Shown here piece by piece: positions 24,835 to 33,170 of a DNA stretch of 64,000 bases; position 1 is the first letter of the stretch; every line of letters begins with the position of its first letter. The DNA is taken from NCBI GenBank assembly GCA_035559775.1, contig DATMAU010000018.1, forward strand, positions 1 through 64,000. The letters are read 5' to 3'. This stretch comes from AG1 sp035559775. GTDB lineage: Archaea; Thermoproteota; Thermoprotei_A; Sulfolobales; AG1. The translations under genes and the position numbers were made by a program. Under the pieces are notes generated by a model. That model was not told the DNA's origin, searched no databases, and saw nothing but the letters and a program-made list of their open reading frames with translations.

Positions 24835-25677
24835 TTATCTTTTTATATAGAGCTTGAACTCATAGTCGGTCTTCATTATATCGTCTGTGAGTAGCCTCCA
24901 CCCCATAGATCCTGCTAGCTCTTCGACGTGTTCTTTGGAAGTAGCCCTTGGTATTGGTACTAGTGTGTTCCACTTCTGATACCAGTTAAGGGCTATCTGG
25001 AGCGGTGTTTTCCCATACCTAGCCCCTATTTCTTTTAAAACCTGGCTAGACGATAGTGCCCCTTTATCGAGGGGTGTGTATGCCAGGTATAATATTCCTT
25101 CTTTCTCGCAATATGGTATTACATCGATCTCGTCTCCCCTGTTTGTGAGGCTATATCTATTCTCAACAACAGCTATGTCTGTATGGCTTAGCAGGGATCT
25201 GGCCTCCTCTATCTGGCTTAGGTTGAAGTTAGAAACACCTATGCTCTTCACCAGCCCATCTCTCCACAGCTCCTCCAGAACCCTTAGGGCTTCTCTCAAA
25301 GGAGTGTCTCTCTCGAGCCAGTGTATTAGATAAGCATCCACATATTCGAGACCTAATCTTGAGAGGGATCCTCTGAGCGATCTATAGATAGAATCCCTAT
25401 CCCTAAGATTGCGGGGATGGATCTTGGTTACTATGAAGAGATCCTCTCTATTGCCTCCCCAAGCCTTTATAGCCTTACCAACAGCCTCTTCAGCAAAGCC
25501 GTCACTATAAACCTCTGCCGTATCGATCAAAGTAATCCCTAGCTGAAAAGCTCTCACAATCCCTTCAACCCATATAGCTTCGAGAGATCTATCAGTCCTC
25601 TTACCCCCTGTCCCCAAACCTATTGGTGAAACACTCCTACGAAGCTTGGGTATATATTTCCGCTCCAAAGACATCAC
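24835..25677 (-). CDS. Aldo/keto reductase
   Basis: 280-residue TIM-barrel oxidoreductase. The catalytic tetrad is visible: Asp and Tyr in LIDTAEVYSDG, Lys in IVTKIHP and His in LIHWLE. GVSNFNLSQIEEA and the C-terminal IPRATSKEHVEE (NADP binding) are intact. Substrate unknown. Monocistronic; two ATGs in tandem at the start. Confidence 0.92.
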   Translation of the reverse strand: MMSLERKYIPKLRRSVSPIGLGTGGKRTDRSLEAIWVEGIVRAFQLGITLIDTAEVYSDGFAEEAVGKAIKAWGGNREDLFIVTKIHPRNLRDRDSIYRSLRGSLSRLGLEYVDAYLIHWLERDTPLREALRVLEELWRDGLVKSIGVSNFNLSQIEEARSLLSHTDIAVVENRYSLTNRGDEIDVIPYCEKEGILYLAYTPLDKGALSSSQVLKEIGARYGKTPLQIALNWYQKWNTLVPIPRATSKEHVEELAGSMGWRLLTDDIMKTDYEFKLYIKR

Positions 25678-25805
25678 CGAGGTAATAATTTAAGGCACAT
25701 AATAAGCAGGGATCTCTTAACAATAAACACACCAAATACGTTATAAGCGCTGACCGGGTTAAACATAATAAAAGGACACATTGTATAATACCTTCTGGTG
25801 GTCTT

Positions 25806-26570
25806 CTGAAAGTCGCTGTCGCGTCTTGGAGTGGGGGGAAGGATTCATATTTAGCCCTCCATAGTGCCTTTGAGAAGGGGTTGAGGATTCTCTATACGAT
25901 CCACATGCATGTTGAAGACATAATATCGTATCACGGACCTCTAGGAATCATAATGGCTCAGCAAGCCTCACTCAACACGATCGGGATCATGGTGAGAACA
26001 ACTTGGAGTGAGTATGAGAAGCATTTTAAAGAGATACTTGCAAGCCTCAAGAGATCCGGGGTTGAGGCTGCTGTGTTTGGAGACATATATATCGAGGATC
26101 ATAGACGGTGGGTTGAAAGGGTATGCAGAGAGGTCGGGATCGAGGCTCTAGAACCCCTATGGGGATTTAATAGCCTTGAGAACGTGAGAAAGGCTCTAAA
26201 CATGGGTGTCAAAGCCCTGATCGTGAGGGTTCATGATAGAGAGCCCCTCTCAAAATATGTTGGGCGTGTGTTGGATGGAGAGGTGATAGAGGATCTCATA
26301 AGGGAGGGGATAGACCCCTCGGGAGAGCACGGCGAATACCACACAGTAGTCCTCGACGCTCCCCTCTTCAGGTATAGAATAGAGGTCATAGATGGGAGAA
26401 CAGAGATCCTGAGCGGAAGGATGGCCGGCAAGAGCCATAGATATAGAATATTCATCCCAACAAAATACAGGGTCGTTGATAAACACAAGAGCCTCAAGGA
26501 CGCTCCTCAAGAGCAAAAGCTATACAGTAACGGTCTCCAGAGGGCTCCACACTCCTCGGCACAGCTGTAA
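25806..26570 (+). CDS. Diphthine--ammonia ligase family protein (PP-loop ATPase, Dph6-like), apparent CTG start
   Basis: About 254 residues. The N-terminal PP-loop SWSGGKDSYLAL and the family signature DPSGEHGEYHTVVLDAPLF are clear. Family members amidate diphthine on elongation factor 2. The first standard start codon in frame (TTG 25881) lies after the PP-loop and would remove it. Upstream the frame is open without ATG, GTG or TTG. CTG at 25806 gives (M)KVAVASWSGGKDS, exactly where homologues start, and follows GGTGGT. The C-terminal ~35 residues look like a non-conserved tail. Confidence 0.85.
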   Translation: MKVAVASWSGGKDSYLALHSAFEKGLRILYTIHMHVEDIISYHGPLGIIMAQQASLNTIGIMVRTTWSEYEKHFKEILASLKRSGVEAAVFGDIYIEDHRRWVERVCREVGIEALEPLWGFNSLENVRKALNMGVKALIVRVHDREPLSKYVGRVLDGEVIEDLIREGIDPSGEHGEYHTVVLDAPLFRYRIEVIDGRTEILSGRMAGKSHRYRIFIPTKYRVVDKHKSLKDAPQEQKLYSNGLQRAPHSSAQL

Positions 26571-26642
26571 CAGGCTGTTCCGGGTTTCATAGCGGTTTAT
26601 AAGGGCTGGTATCTGACCGTAGTCCCGTGGGAACACTGTATA

Positions 26643-26692
26643 AGCCCCTATATATAAGGAGATACACGCAGCATAGGGGCTGTTTTCTTTTT
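26643..26692 (+). terminator. Hairpin followed by T-rich run
   Basis: AGCCCCTA (26643-26650) pairs with TAGGGGCT (26674-26681) across a 23-nt loop and is followed by GTTTTCTTTTT. Located 70 bp after the Dph6-like gene, it could end that transcript. Alternatively it is a hairpin from the left side of the decayed mobile element whose right part lies at 26838-27040. Confidence 0.4.
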
Positions 26693-26837
26693 GATATACA
26701 TAGTGAGGATTGATAGGCTTTGGAAATTTTCATGGGTATTGGGGCATTGCCCGAAGATTATTTCCCGCCAACACCTAAGGGATTTATAAGCTTTGAGCTG
26801 GGCTGTCCTTTGTGCGGGTCTCTCCATACAGGTCTTG

Positions 26838-27040
26838 GGTGGCGATGGGAGCATTGCTCCAAGCCATCTTGGGGATGATCTCTCAAGCCTAGATGGGGGC
26901 CAAGTGCCGTTTGGCTCGGCAGCGCCCATTAATCCATAGGTATCCCTAGATCCCTGTGGGCGAGGTTGAAGTCCCTGGATGTGGCCATGAATAAAATAAA
27001 TATCCAGGGACAGGCGGTCTCTATCTTTTTGGGGATATTC
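26838..27040 (+). repeat. Repeat family copy B (decayed mobile-element remnant)
   Basis: Longest copy. It shares GGAGCATTGCT, TAGATGGG, TGCCGTTTGGCTCG, TAGATCCCTGTGGGCG, GGTTGAAGTCCCTGGAT and ATATCCAGGGACAGGCGGT with copy C (39301-39485, opposite strand) and more weakly with copy A. One frame reads IGIPRSLWARLKSLDVAMN then NIQGQAVSIFLG, interrupted upstream by shifts and stops. The whole 26571-27376 gap holds no other gene I can support. Confidence 0.65.
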
Positions 27041-27333
27041 CTATTCACAGCTCACATTAGTTGCACTGCTCTGTTTCATTGGTGTGAGGGAACCCCTACG
27101 CTCTGGTGTGTTTCAGATATAATGTTTATTGATGCTGTTTTCTGCCTGTCTAGTTCGGAGCTGTATCTCTTGCATTTAGATATCCTGCCTAGTTGGGTTC
27201 TTTCAGGGTATCTGTGTAACGGTATTACGGATCTTGAGCTCGAGCTTATTCATAATAAGATAGAGGATCTAGTAGGAGGATCGATATGATCATTATAGAC
27301 CTTCATGATATCTGAAACGGTTTGTGAAGGCGT

Positions 27334-27345
27334 AAGCTATAAAAA
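27334..27345 (+). promoter_or_regulatory. TATA box of the RAM-domain gene
   Basis: CTATAAAAAG, about 37 bp before the ATG at 27377. It argues against the longer reading frame that would start at 27305. Confidence 0.5.
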
Positions 27346-27376
27346 GGCTAGAAGAAATAGATATGGGATGATTTTC

Positions 27377-27622
27377 ATGAGCAAGGCGATTGTTTTGATA
27401 AACACGGATGTAGGCGCTGAGGAGGAGGTATTTAACCAGCTATCAAAGATACCAAACGTTACTGAGGTCTATATTGTGTATGGCGTATATGATGTTGTTG
27501 CCATGGTTTCTGCAAAGTCTCAGGACGAGTTGAGGGAGATCATTGTTAGACATATAAGGAGAATGCCCAAGGTTAGGTCTACGACAACCATGATGGTTGT
27601 TGAGGAGTCTAAGAAGGGGTAG
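27377..27622 (+). CDS. Stand-alone Lrp/AsnC ligand-binding (RAM) domain protein
   Basis: 81 residues: AIVLINTDVGAEEEVFNQLSKIPNVTEVYIVYGVYDVVAMVSA followed by ELREIIVRHIRRMPKVRSTTTMMVVEE. This is the full alpha-beta RAM fold that binds amino acids in Lrp regulators, but with no helix-turn-helix. Such SARD-type proteins form ring oligomers and may sense amino acids or modulate full-length Lrp proteins. Own promoter; unlinked to neighbours. Confidence 0.9.
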   Translation: MSKAIVLINTDVGAEEEVFNQLSKIPNVTEVYIVYGVYDVVAMVSAKSQDELREIIVRHIRRMPKVRSTTTMMVVEESKKG

Positions 27623-27693
27623 TGCTCCGCCTTTTCTGCTAGCTATAATCTAAATCTTTTCTCTCTAAACATAGCTTTCCCCACACTCTATGG

Positions 27694-28419
27694 CTAGCAT
27701 AGTGAGTGTTCCTCAAAGATCCTTGCGATCTTCATGCCAGCCCTACTTTTACATATACCCCTTATAACCTCCTCAATGGACGAATCACCATCGAATATGG
27801 CTTTGAAAAACACTCCTGTCCTCCCCAGCCTATCCCTTCTAGTGAGCACCCTCACCCTCTCTGCAACTGTTTCTACAGAGATCCCTAGGATCCTGGCTAC
27901 TTCTGCTTCATGCCCGATCACGTCTCTCTCTATATGGCCCCTCTCTGTTGGTATTATGAGTCTAAGCCTCTTATTAACTCCGGGGACTCTCTGTCCAAGC
28001 AATAGCTGGTCTAGGCTGGCCATGCCGCCGAACTTGTAGAACTCATACTCCGTCGTTGATGGTTTCCAGAGATGCTTTGAGATAGAGATCCTGCCCTCTA
28101 TATCGAGGTATAGGTAGAGTATGGGGGTTCTTGTAGGTGTTGCCATGATAATCTCCCCTCTATAGATCCTCCACTTCTTCTCTATACATAGCCTGAGGAT
28201 GTTTGTAGGTATATCGTGGATGATCGCTATATCAACATCGCTTTCCTTATCAACATCACCCCTAGCTATAGAGCCATAAGCGTAGCCCTCTATACCGCAT
28301 TCCTTGAGGCTCTCGAGGATCTCTATCGCGATTCTCCTCAGCCTATCAAGGATCCTGAGTCTCTCTTCATCGTAAATCACCTCAGCAGCCTTTCCCCTAA
28401 GATCCACCTTGTCTCTCAA
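27694..28419 (-). CDS. Nucleotidyltransferase-domain protein
   Basis: 241 residues. The pol-beta-type motif YGSIARGDVDKESDVDIAI (residues about 47-65) supplies GS and the DxD metal ligands. The remainder contains a likely helix-turn-helix (HEAEVARILGISVETVAERVRVL). It resembles a conserved archaeal predicted nucleotidyltransferase group (larger than the minimal MNT antitoxins) and has no HEPN partner beside it, so a toxin-antitoxin role is not suggested. Substrate unknown. Confidence 0.78.
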   Translation of the reverse strand: MRDKVDLRGKAAEVIYDEERLRILDRLRRIAIEILESLKECGIEGYAYGSIARGDVDKESDVDIAIIHDIPTNILRLCIEKKWRIYRGEIIMATPTRTPILYLYLDIEGRISISKHLWKPSTTEYEFYKFGGMASLDQLLLGQRVPGVNKRLRLIIPTERGHIERDVIGHEAEVARILGISVETVAERVRVLTRRDRLGRTGVFFKAIFDGDSSIEEVIRGICKSRAGMKIARIFEEHSLC

Positions 28420-28453
28420 TTCCCTATAAATATGGTTACTCTGGGGATAAAAA

Positions 28454-29854
28454 CTAGATGTTTCCCAAGATCCTTTTTACGAGATCCTCGGCTTCTGAGA
28501 GGTTATACTCTCTCGCCAAACCGATCCTGCTGGCCTCAGCGGATCCCTCAGCATGGATCATGAGGCCGAGTGTGTAGCCGGCAAGACTGCTTCCTGCGAG
28601 CTCTTTAGCGATCTTGAGTATAGCTATCCTTTCTTTCCCATCCACGGCTCCTGCTAGGTATTTGGCTATGAGGTCGCCAAGCTCTCCTCTGAGATCCTCT
28701 TCAGAGGGGAGCGTCGAGACTATCCCTCCAACTATGTCTACAAGGGCTTCGAGAACTTTTGAGAAGCTTGTATTGGAGTACAGCTTAGCTATATTGGTAT
28801 ACAGAGGGTTGGGGATCGCTATACCCTCATCAACGATCGGGTTTACTGCTGATGCTATAGCCCCCATCCTCATTATCTCTTTCCACAAGATGATCTCGAT
28901 GATCCTGCTCCTTATATGCGGAGCCTCAAAAACACCGTTAGCTTTGGCTGCGAGGCTTGCAGCGCCTAGGTAGAGATTAGCCATAGCAGATCTATACGAG
29001 ACAGCGGTGAATCTATGGTATGTTGCGAAGAGGTTTGCCAGAAGCCCTGCAAACTCATGCTCTCTGAACATGAACACCCTATCCCATGGGACAAAGACGT
29101 TATCGAATATGGTTAGGGTTTCCAGCTCATAGTCCATTCTACTCAGGACAGCACTGCTATTACCCTCAACCTCATCTATGGGTCTCACAACCATCTTCAG
29201 ACCCTTGGTGTTTGCTGGGATAGCGAATGCCACAGCATAGTCTGAATCCTTTGGCGTCATAGCCCTCGTGGGGATCACTATAATCTCGTCTGAAACAGCA
29301 GCTTGGGTTGTATGAGCCTTGGCGCCCCTGACAATGATGCCATCGCTCTTGACATCAACGATTCTCACGTATAGATCCGGATCTCTCTGCTCGTGGGGTC
29401 TTTTAGACCTATCACCCTTAACATCCGTCTGGGCTACGGCTACTGAGAGATCGTTTTTAACTATATATTTATAGTAGTTAATAACCCTCTCGTAATAGTT
29501 GGTCTTATACTTAGCATCGATCTTTTTCGAGACTATCATTAATGCGAAGAACGCGTCAGATCCTATAGCCTGCCCTATATTGAAGATCCCGTTGCACTCA
29601 TAGGTATGCTTATAGATCATTTTATGCCTCTCGAGGAGATCCTCGGAACCCCTGGGGATCTTATAGTACTTACTTATACTTCCAAGCTCGCTATCATGGT
29701 AAAGCCTATCACCCATACCATAGAGCTTTGCCAGATGCCTAGCAGCTATGCTTAGCACAGGATGTTCTGCTATTGAGGGAACCCTAACCCCCCTATACCA
29801 GACCTCTCTTCCATCCCTCAACGATGCTATATACTCATCCGGGGTTCTAGCCAT
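28454..29854 (-). CDS. 4-hydroxybutyryl-CoA dehydratase/4-hydroxyphenylacetate hydroxylase family protein lacking Fe-S ligands
   Basis: 466-residue flavoprotein of the HpaB/AbfD family. TDVKGDRSKRPHEQRDPDLYVRIV and IIVRGAKAHTTQAAVSDEIIVIPT are typical of the 4-hydroxybutyryl-CoA dehydratase branch, as is FDNVFVPWDRVF. Of the expected cluster ligands, the YHR histidine is kept (FATYHRF) but the cysteine seven residues later is Tyr, and the first Cys of the C-x3-C pair is His (KHTYEC). This resembles the type-2 paralogues of crenarchaea. It is probably not the canonical dehydratase; a hydroxylase or isomerase role is possible. The ABC transporter on the same strand ends about 107 bp upstream. 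Confidence 0.8.
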   Translation of the reverse strand: MARTPDEYIASLRDGREVWYRGVRVPSIAEHPVLSIAARHLAKLYGMGDRLYHDSELGSISKYYKIPRGSEDLLERHKMIYKHTYECNGIFNIGQAIGSDAFFALMIVSKKIDAKYKTNYYERVINYYKYIVKNDLSVAVAQTDVKGDRSKRPHEQRDPDLYVRIVDVKSDGIIVRGAKAHTTQAAVSDEIIVIPTRAMTPKDSDYAVAFAIPANTKGLKMVVRPIDEVEGNSSAVLSRMDYELETLTIFDNVFVPWDRVFMFREHEFAGLLANLFATYHRFTAVSYRSAMANLYLGAASLAAKANGVFEAPHIRSRIIEIILWKEIMRMGAIASAVNPIVDEGIAIPNPLYTNIAKLYSNTSFSKVLEALVDIVGGIVSTLPSEEDLRGELGDLIAKYLAGAVDGKERIAILKIAKELAGSSLAGYTLGLMIHAEGSAEASRIGLAREYNLSEAEDLVKRILGNI

Positions 29855-29874
29855 AGAGATCCCCGAGAGGAGTT

Positions 29875-29896
29875 ATTATAAATACTATTATAAATA
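29875..29896 (-). promoter_or_regulatory. Duplicated TATA region upstream of the dehydratase-like gene
   Basis: The plus strand carries ATTATAAATA twice with a 12-bp period (29875-29884, 29887-29896), followed by further A/T sequence. The second copy is about 36 bp from the ATG at 29854, suitable for a TATA box on the minus strand. Confidence 0.4.
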
Positions 29897-29960
29897 TAAT
29901 ATAATAAAAATCTGATGAGAGGGTTAATGTAACCGCTATACTGTAAGAGTCTGTCTAGGC

Positions 29961-30665
29961 TTATACGAATAAGTGTTTTTTGATTATGTCGAGCTCTCCT
30001 TCTGCTTTTTCCTTCTCACCGAAGTAGACGATCCTCCCGCTACTCATTACAGAGATCTTTGTCGCTATCCCCAGTATGTGCTGCAGCTTTGTTCCAGATT
30101 CTATGAGGATTATTGTCATACCCCTCCTCTTCAGCGTATCAAGCATACTGTGGATCCTCTTAACCATAAGAGGCATAACACCTTCGGTCGGCTCGTCTAG
30201 GAGTAGCACCTCTGATCCTGTGAGCAGTGACCTGAGAATCGATACTATCTTACGCTCACCCCCACTCAGGAGATCTGCTCTTCTGTTCAGCAACCCCTTG
30301 ATCTCTGGGTAGATATCCTCTAGAGGTTCTATGGAGAAGCTCTTTTTACCAGCCGCTAATCTTAGATTATCCAAGACACTCATTCCTGGGAACAGGCCCG
30401 CATCGTCGGGTACGTAGAATATGCCTCTCTTAGCTATTTCGTGGGGCTTGAGTCTTGATATATCCTCATCTCTAAACAGGATCTCACCCTTCCTGATCAC
30501 CTCTATACCCATGATCGATTTCAGTAGTGTTGTCTTACCAACACCATTCCTACCAAGCACGGCTACTATGTCGCCACGATCCACTGGGAGGCTTACTTTG
30601 TGGAGTACCTGGGCCTTGCCATAGAACGCGTCCAGGCTTCTTATAGTTAGGAGGCTACTCGCCAA
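29961..30665 (-). CDS. Branched-chain amino-acid-type (HAAT) ABC transporter ATPase, LivF-like
   Basis: 234 residues. Walker A GRNGVGKTTLL, ABC signature LLSGGERKI and Walker B EVLLLDEPTEGV. The short form and the EGVMP sequence after Walker B mark it as LivF type. Last gene of the first HAAT operon (binding protein, LivH, LivM, LivG, LivF); it overlaps livG by 11 nt. Substrate unknown; the acyl-CoA synthetases around it suggest organic acids rather than amino acids (inference). Confidence 0.92.
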   Translation of the reverse strand: MASSLLTIRSLDAFYGKAQVLHKVSLPVDRGDIVAVLGRNGVGKTTLLKSIMGIEVIRKGEILFRDEDISRLKPHEIAKRGIFYVPDDAGLFPGMSVLDNLRLAAGKKSFSIEPLEDIYPEIKGLLNRRADLLSGGERKIVSILRSLLTGSEVLLLDEPTEGVMPLMVKRIHSMLDTLKRRGMTIILIESGTKLQHILGIATKISVMSSGRIVYFGEKEKAEGELDIIKKHLFV

Positions 30666-31362
30666 GATAGATCTCCCTCACACGCTTATCTTCGGCAATA
30701 TCGTTGGGGCTGCCTTCTGCGAGAACCTCGCCCCTGTTCATCACAATGATTCTCTTTGATATATTGAACACAACATCCATATCATGCTCAACAAGAACGA
30801 TCGGTATCTCGGAGCCCAGGCTCTTTATAACTGATATCACCTCCTCCTTCTCATTAATATTAAGACCCGCTGTTGGCTCGTCTAGGAATAAGAGCTTGGG
30901 CTTCGTCGCCAGGGCCACGGCTATCTCGACAATCCTCTGGATACCGTGGGGTAGCTTGTAGACCTCTAGATCTCTGTATTTTTCCAGGTGTAGCTTGCTC
31001 AAAATATCATCAGCATCGGGGTTTGTGTTCTTACCCCTCGAGAGCGAAGCTATCAATACATTCTGATAGACCGTCAGTGATGTGAATAGGTTTATTATCT
31101 GGAATGTTCTCGCTATCCCTAGCTTCACGATCTTGTGGGGGCTCATACCAGTTATATCCCTACCCATGAAGAGCACTCTACCTTTATCGGGTTTAAGCCT
31201 CCCGGTGATGACATTTATAAGCGTTGTCTTACCAGCACCGTTGGGGCCTATTATAGATGTTATTCCATCGCTGAAGATCGATAGGTTCACGCCGTTTAAT
31301 GCTGTGAAGTCGCCGAACTTCTTAACTAAACCCTCAACCCTGAGGATCTCCCTGCTCTCCAT
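30655..31362 (-). CDS. HAAT ABC transporter ATPase, LivG-like
   Basis: 235 residues. Walker A GPNGAGKTTLINV, FTSLTVYQNVLIA (Q-loop region) and Walker B KLLFLDEPTAGLN. The usual signature LSGGQ is replaced by LPHGIQRIVEIAVAL, as often in LivG proteins. Overlaps LivM (by 37 nt) and LivF. Forms the ATPase heterodimer with LivF. Confidence 0.9.
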   Translation of the reverse strand: MESREILRVEGLVKKFGDFTALNGVNLSIFSDGITSIIGPNGAGKTTLINVITGRLKPDKGRVLFMGRDITGMSPHKIVKLGIARTFQIINLFTSLTVYQNVLIASLSRGKNTNPDADDILSKLHLEKYRDLEVYKLPHGIQRIVEIAVALATKPKLLFLDEPTAGLNINEKEEVISVIKSLGSEIPIVLVEHDMDVVFNISKRIIVMNRGEVLAEGSPNDIAEDKRVREIYLGE

Positions 31363-32303
31363 ATCTTTTCAATCACCTCCGCAATGCCTCCCCTAGATCC
31401 GAGGATAAGGCCTGCGAGGATCAATCCTAGCATGAGTTGCCATATATCAGCTATTCTTGCCACGAGCGTGGTTACGACTATGAATACCAGGGATCCTAGG
31501 ATCGGTCCTGCGAAGAATTTAGAACCGCCTATAAGTGTTGCTACAAGCGGCTCGGCGCTTGTTGTCCAGTAAGCAAGATCAGGGGTTATAACACCCATTA
31601 ATAGTGCGTAGAGCGCTCCAGCGACTCCTGCCACGCTCCCTGAGAATGTGAACGCTATCATCCTAAGCCTATATATCGAGTGACCTGTATATGGCATGAA
31701 GTCCTCATTAACTCCTAACCCCCTTATAAGGAGACCATATCTAGATCTATGGAAGAAGTATAGCAGGATCAGTATTAATGCGAAGGCCCCGTATATGAAG
31801 TAATACCTAGCCACAGGATCCAGGATGTTTATTATGAAGCCGCTTCTAGGTATGCCTGCTATCCCATCACTCCCACCGGTAACGCTTCTCCATTTTATGA
31901 GGAGGGCGTAGAGGAGCATTCCAAAGGCTAGTGTGAGCATTGCGAAATAGATCTTGTTGTGCCTCAGCGTTAAGGCACCAACAGCGACGGCTAGGATAGC
32001 GGATAGTGCTAAAGCTACTAGCACCCCTATAAAGGGGTCTCTGAGCACGTTTATTGTGAAGAGGGCTAGGCTGTAGGCGCCGGTAGCATAGAATAGAGCG
32101 TGTCCGAAGCTTAGGAGGCCTGCGTATCCGAAGAGTATGTTGTATGAGAGTGAGAATATTGATAATATCATGAAGAGTGATGATAGGTAGAGGTAAAACG
32201 GATCCCTGGTTAGGGGGATTATGAGTAATGATATGAGTAGTAGCGTGATTATATATATCAATGGATCCCTGGGCCGTGTCTTCACAGGATCATCACCTCT
32301 CAC
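31326..32303 (-). CDS. HAAT ABC transporter permease, LivM-like
   Basis: 325 residues with about eight to ten hydrophobic helices. The LivM motif YNILFGYAGLLSFGHALFYATGAY is present, as is the EAA-like loop region GVNEDFMPYTGHSIYRLRMIAFTFSGSVAGVAGALYAL. Overlaps the LivH gene by 11 nt. Confidence 0.92.
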   Translation of the reverse strand: MRGDDPVKTRPRDPLIYIITLLLISLLIIPLTRDPFYLYLSSLFMILSIFSLSYNILFGYAGLLSFGHALFYATGAYSLALFTINVLRDPFIGVLVALALSAILAVAVGALTLRHNKIYFAMLTLAFGMLLYALLIKWRSVTGGSDGIAGIPRSGFIINILDPVARYYFIYGAFALILILLYFFHRSRYGLLIRGLGVNEDFMPYTGHSIYRLRMIAFTFSGSVAGVAGALYALLMGVITPDLAYWTTSAEPLVATLIGGSKFFAGPILGSLVFIVVTTLVARIADIWQLMLGLILAGLILGSRGGIAEVIEKIWRAGRSSGLRV

Positions 32304-33156
32304 CGAAGATACCCTGTGGCCTTAGTAGCAGTGAGATCGCCATTATGAGGTATATTAGCAGGAGATCTATCTCTGGTAAATAGAGTGTAAAGAGACTCTC
32401 TGAAACACCTATTATAATCGACGCTACATATGCTCCTAATAGGTTGCCCATACCAGCTATTACTGTGACTATAAAGGCCGATACTATCAAAAAGTCTCCG
32501 AGGCCTGGGGCTACGGGTGAGAAGGCGACTATCAGTGCCCCACCCATCCCAGATATAACGCATCCGAGGAAGAATACTGAGGAATAGATAGTGCTTGTAT
32601 TTATCTTCAAGGATTCAGCTATTTCAGGCCTTCTCCACGTAGCCCTCACCTTCAGACCCCACATGGTGTTGTTAATCAGGATCGCCATAGCTATATATAC
32701 AGCGAGACCCACGGCTATTATTAAGATCACGTAGAGGGGAAATACTCTTCCAAGCACGTTCACACCTAGACCAAGGACATCTGGTAGCGGTATTGATACT
32801 GGAAGCCTGCCCCACAGGATCTTTGTTAGATCGTTTATCATTAGAGCTGCTGCAAAGGTCATCAGGAGCTGGTATGTGGCTTCCACTTTATAGAGGGGTT
32901 TTAGGAGGAACCTCTCGATCAGGAGCCCTATAAGCCCTACCGAGAGGGCTGAGAGGGGTATGGCTATCCAGAAACTCCCTGTGATCGTATAGAATGTATA
33001 TGCCATATAGCCTCCAAGCACTAGAAGCACGGCCTGGGCGAAGTTAACCACCCTTAGCACGCCAAAGATCAGGGTTAAGCCTGAAGCTATTAACCAATAT
33101 ATAGATGCTCTGTAGAGGCCTATAACTATTTGGTAAAAAATGGGCGATAGATCCAC
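32293..33156 (-). CDS. HAAT ABC transporter permease, LivH-like
   Basis: 287 residues, polytopic. The LivH signature LIFGVLRVVNFAQAVLLVLGGYMAY is clear, and SAFIVTVIAGMGNLLGAYVASIIIGVSESL occurs near the C-terminus. Follows the binding-protein gene by 14 nt in the same operon. Confidence 0.92.
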   Translation of the reverse strand: MDLSPIFYQIVIGLYRASIYWLIASGLTLIFGVLRVVNFAQAVLLVLGGYMAYTFYTITGSFWIAIPLSALSVGLIGLLIERFLLKPLYKVEATYQLLMTFAAALMINDLTKILWGRLPVSIPLPDVLGLGVNVLGRVFPLYVILIIAVGLAVYIAMAILINNTMWGLKVRATWRRPEIAESLKINTSTIYSSVFFLGCVISGMGGALIVAFSPVAPGLGDFLIVSAFIVTVIAGMGNLLGAYVASIIIGVSESLFTLYLPEIDLLLIYLIMAISLLLRPQGIFGER

Positions 33157-33170
33157 CTATGCTCAACCCC

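Noticed and set aside
26966..27289. A 107-codon ORF inside the repeat-B gap
   Set aside because: Its N-terminal part is the conserved repeat-family peptide and the rest has no coding character; better explained as a decayed element.
27694..28419. Nucleotidyltransferase as an MNT antitoxin
   Set aside because: Much longer than minimal MNT proteins and no HEPN partner next to it.
28454..29854. Canonical 4-hydroxybutyryl-CoA dehydratase as evidence for the 3HP/4HB carbon-fixation cycle
   Set aside because: Fe-S ligands are missing and no other cycle-specific genes are in the window.
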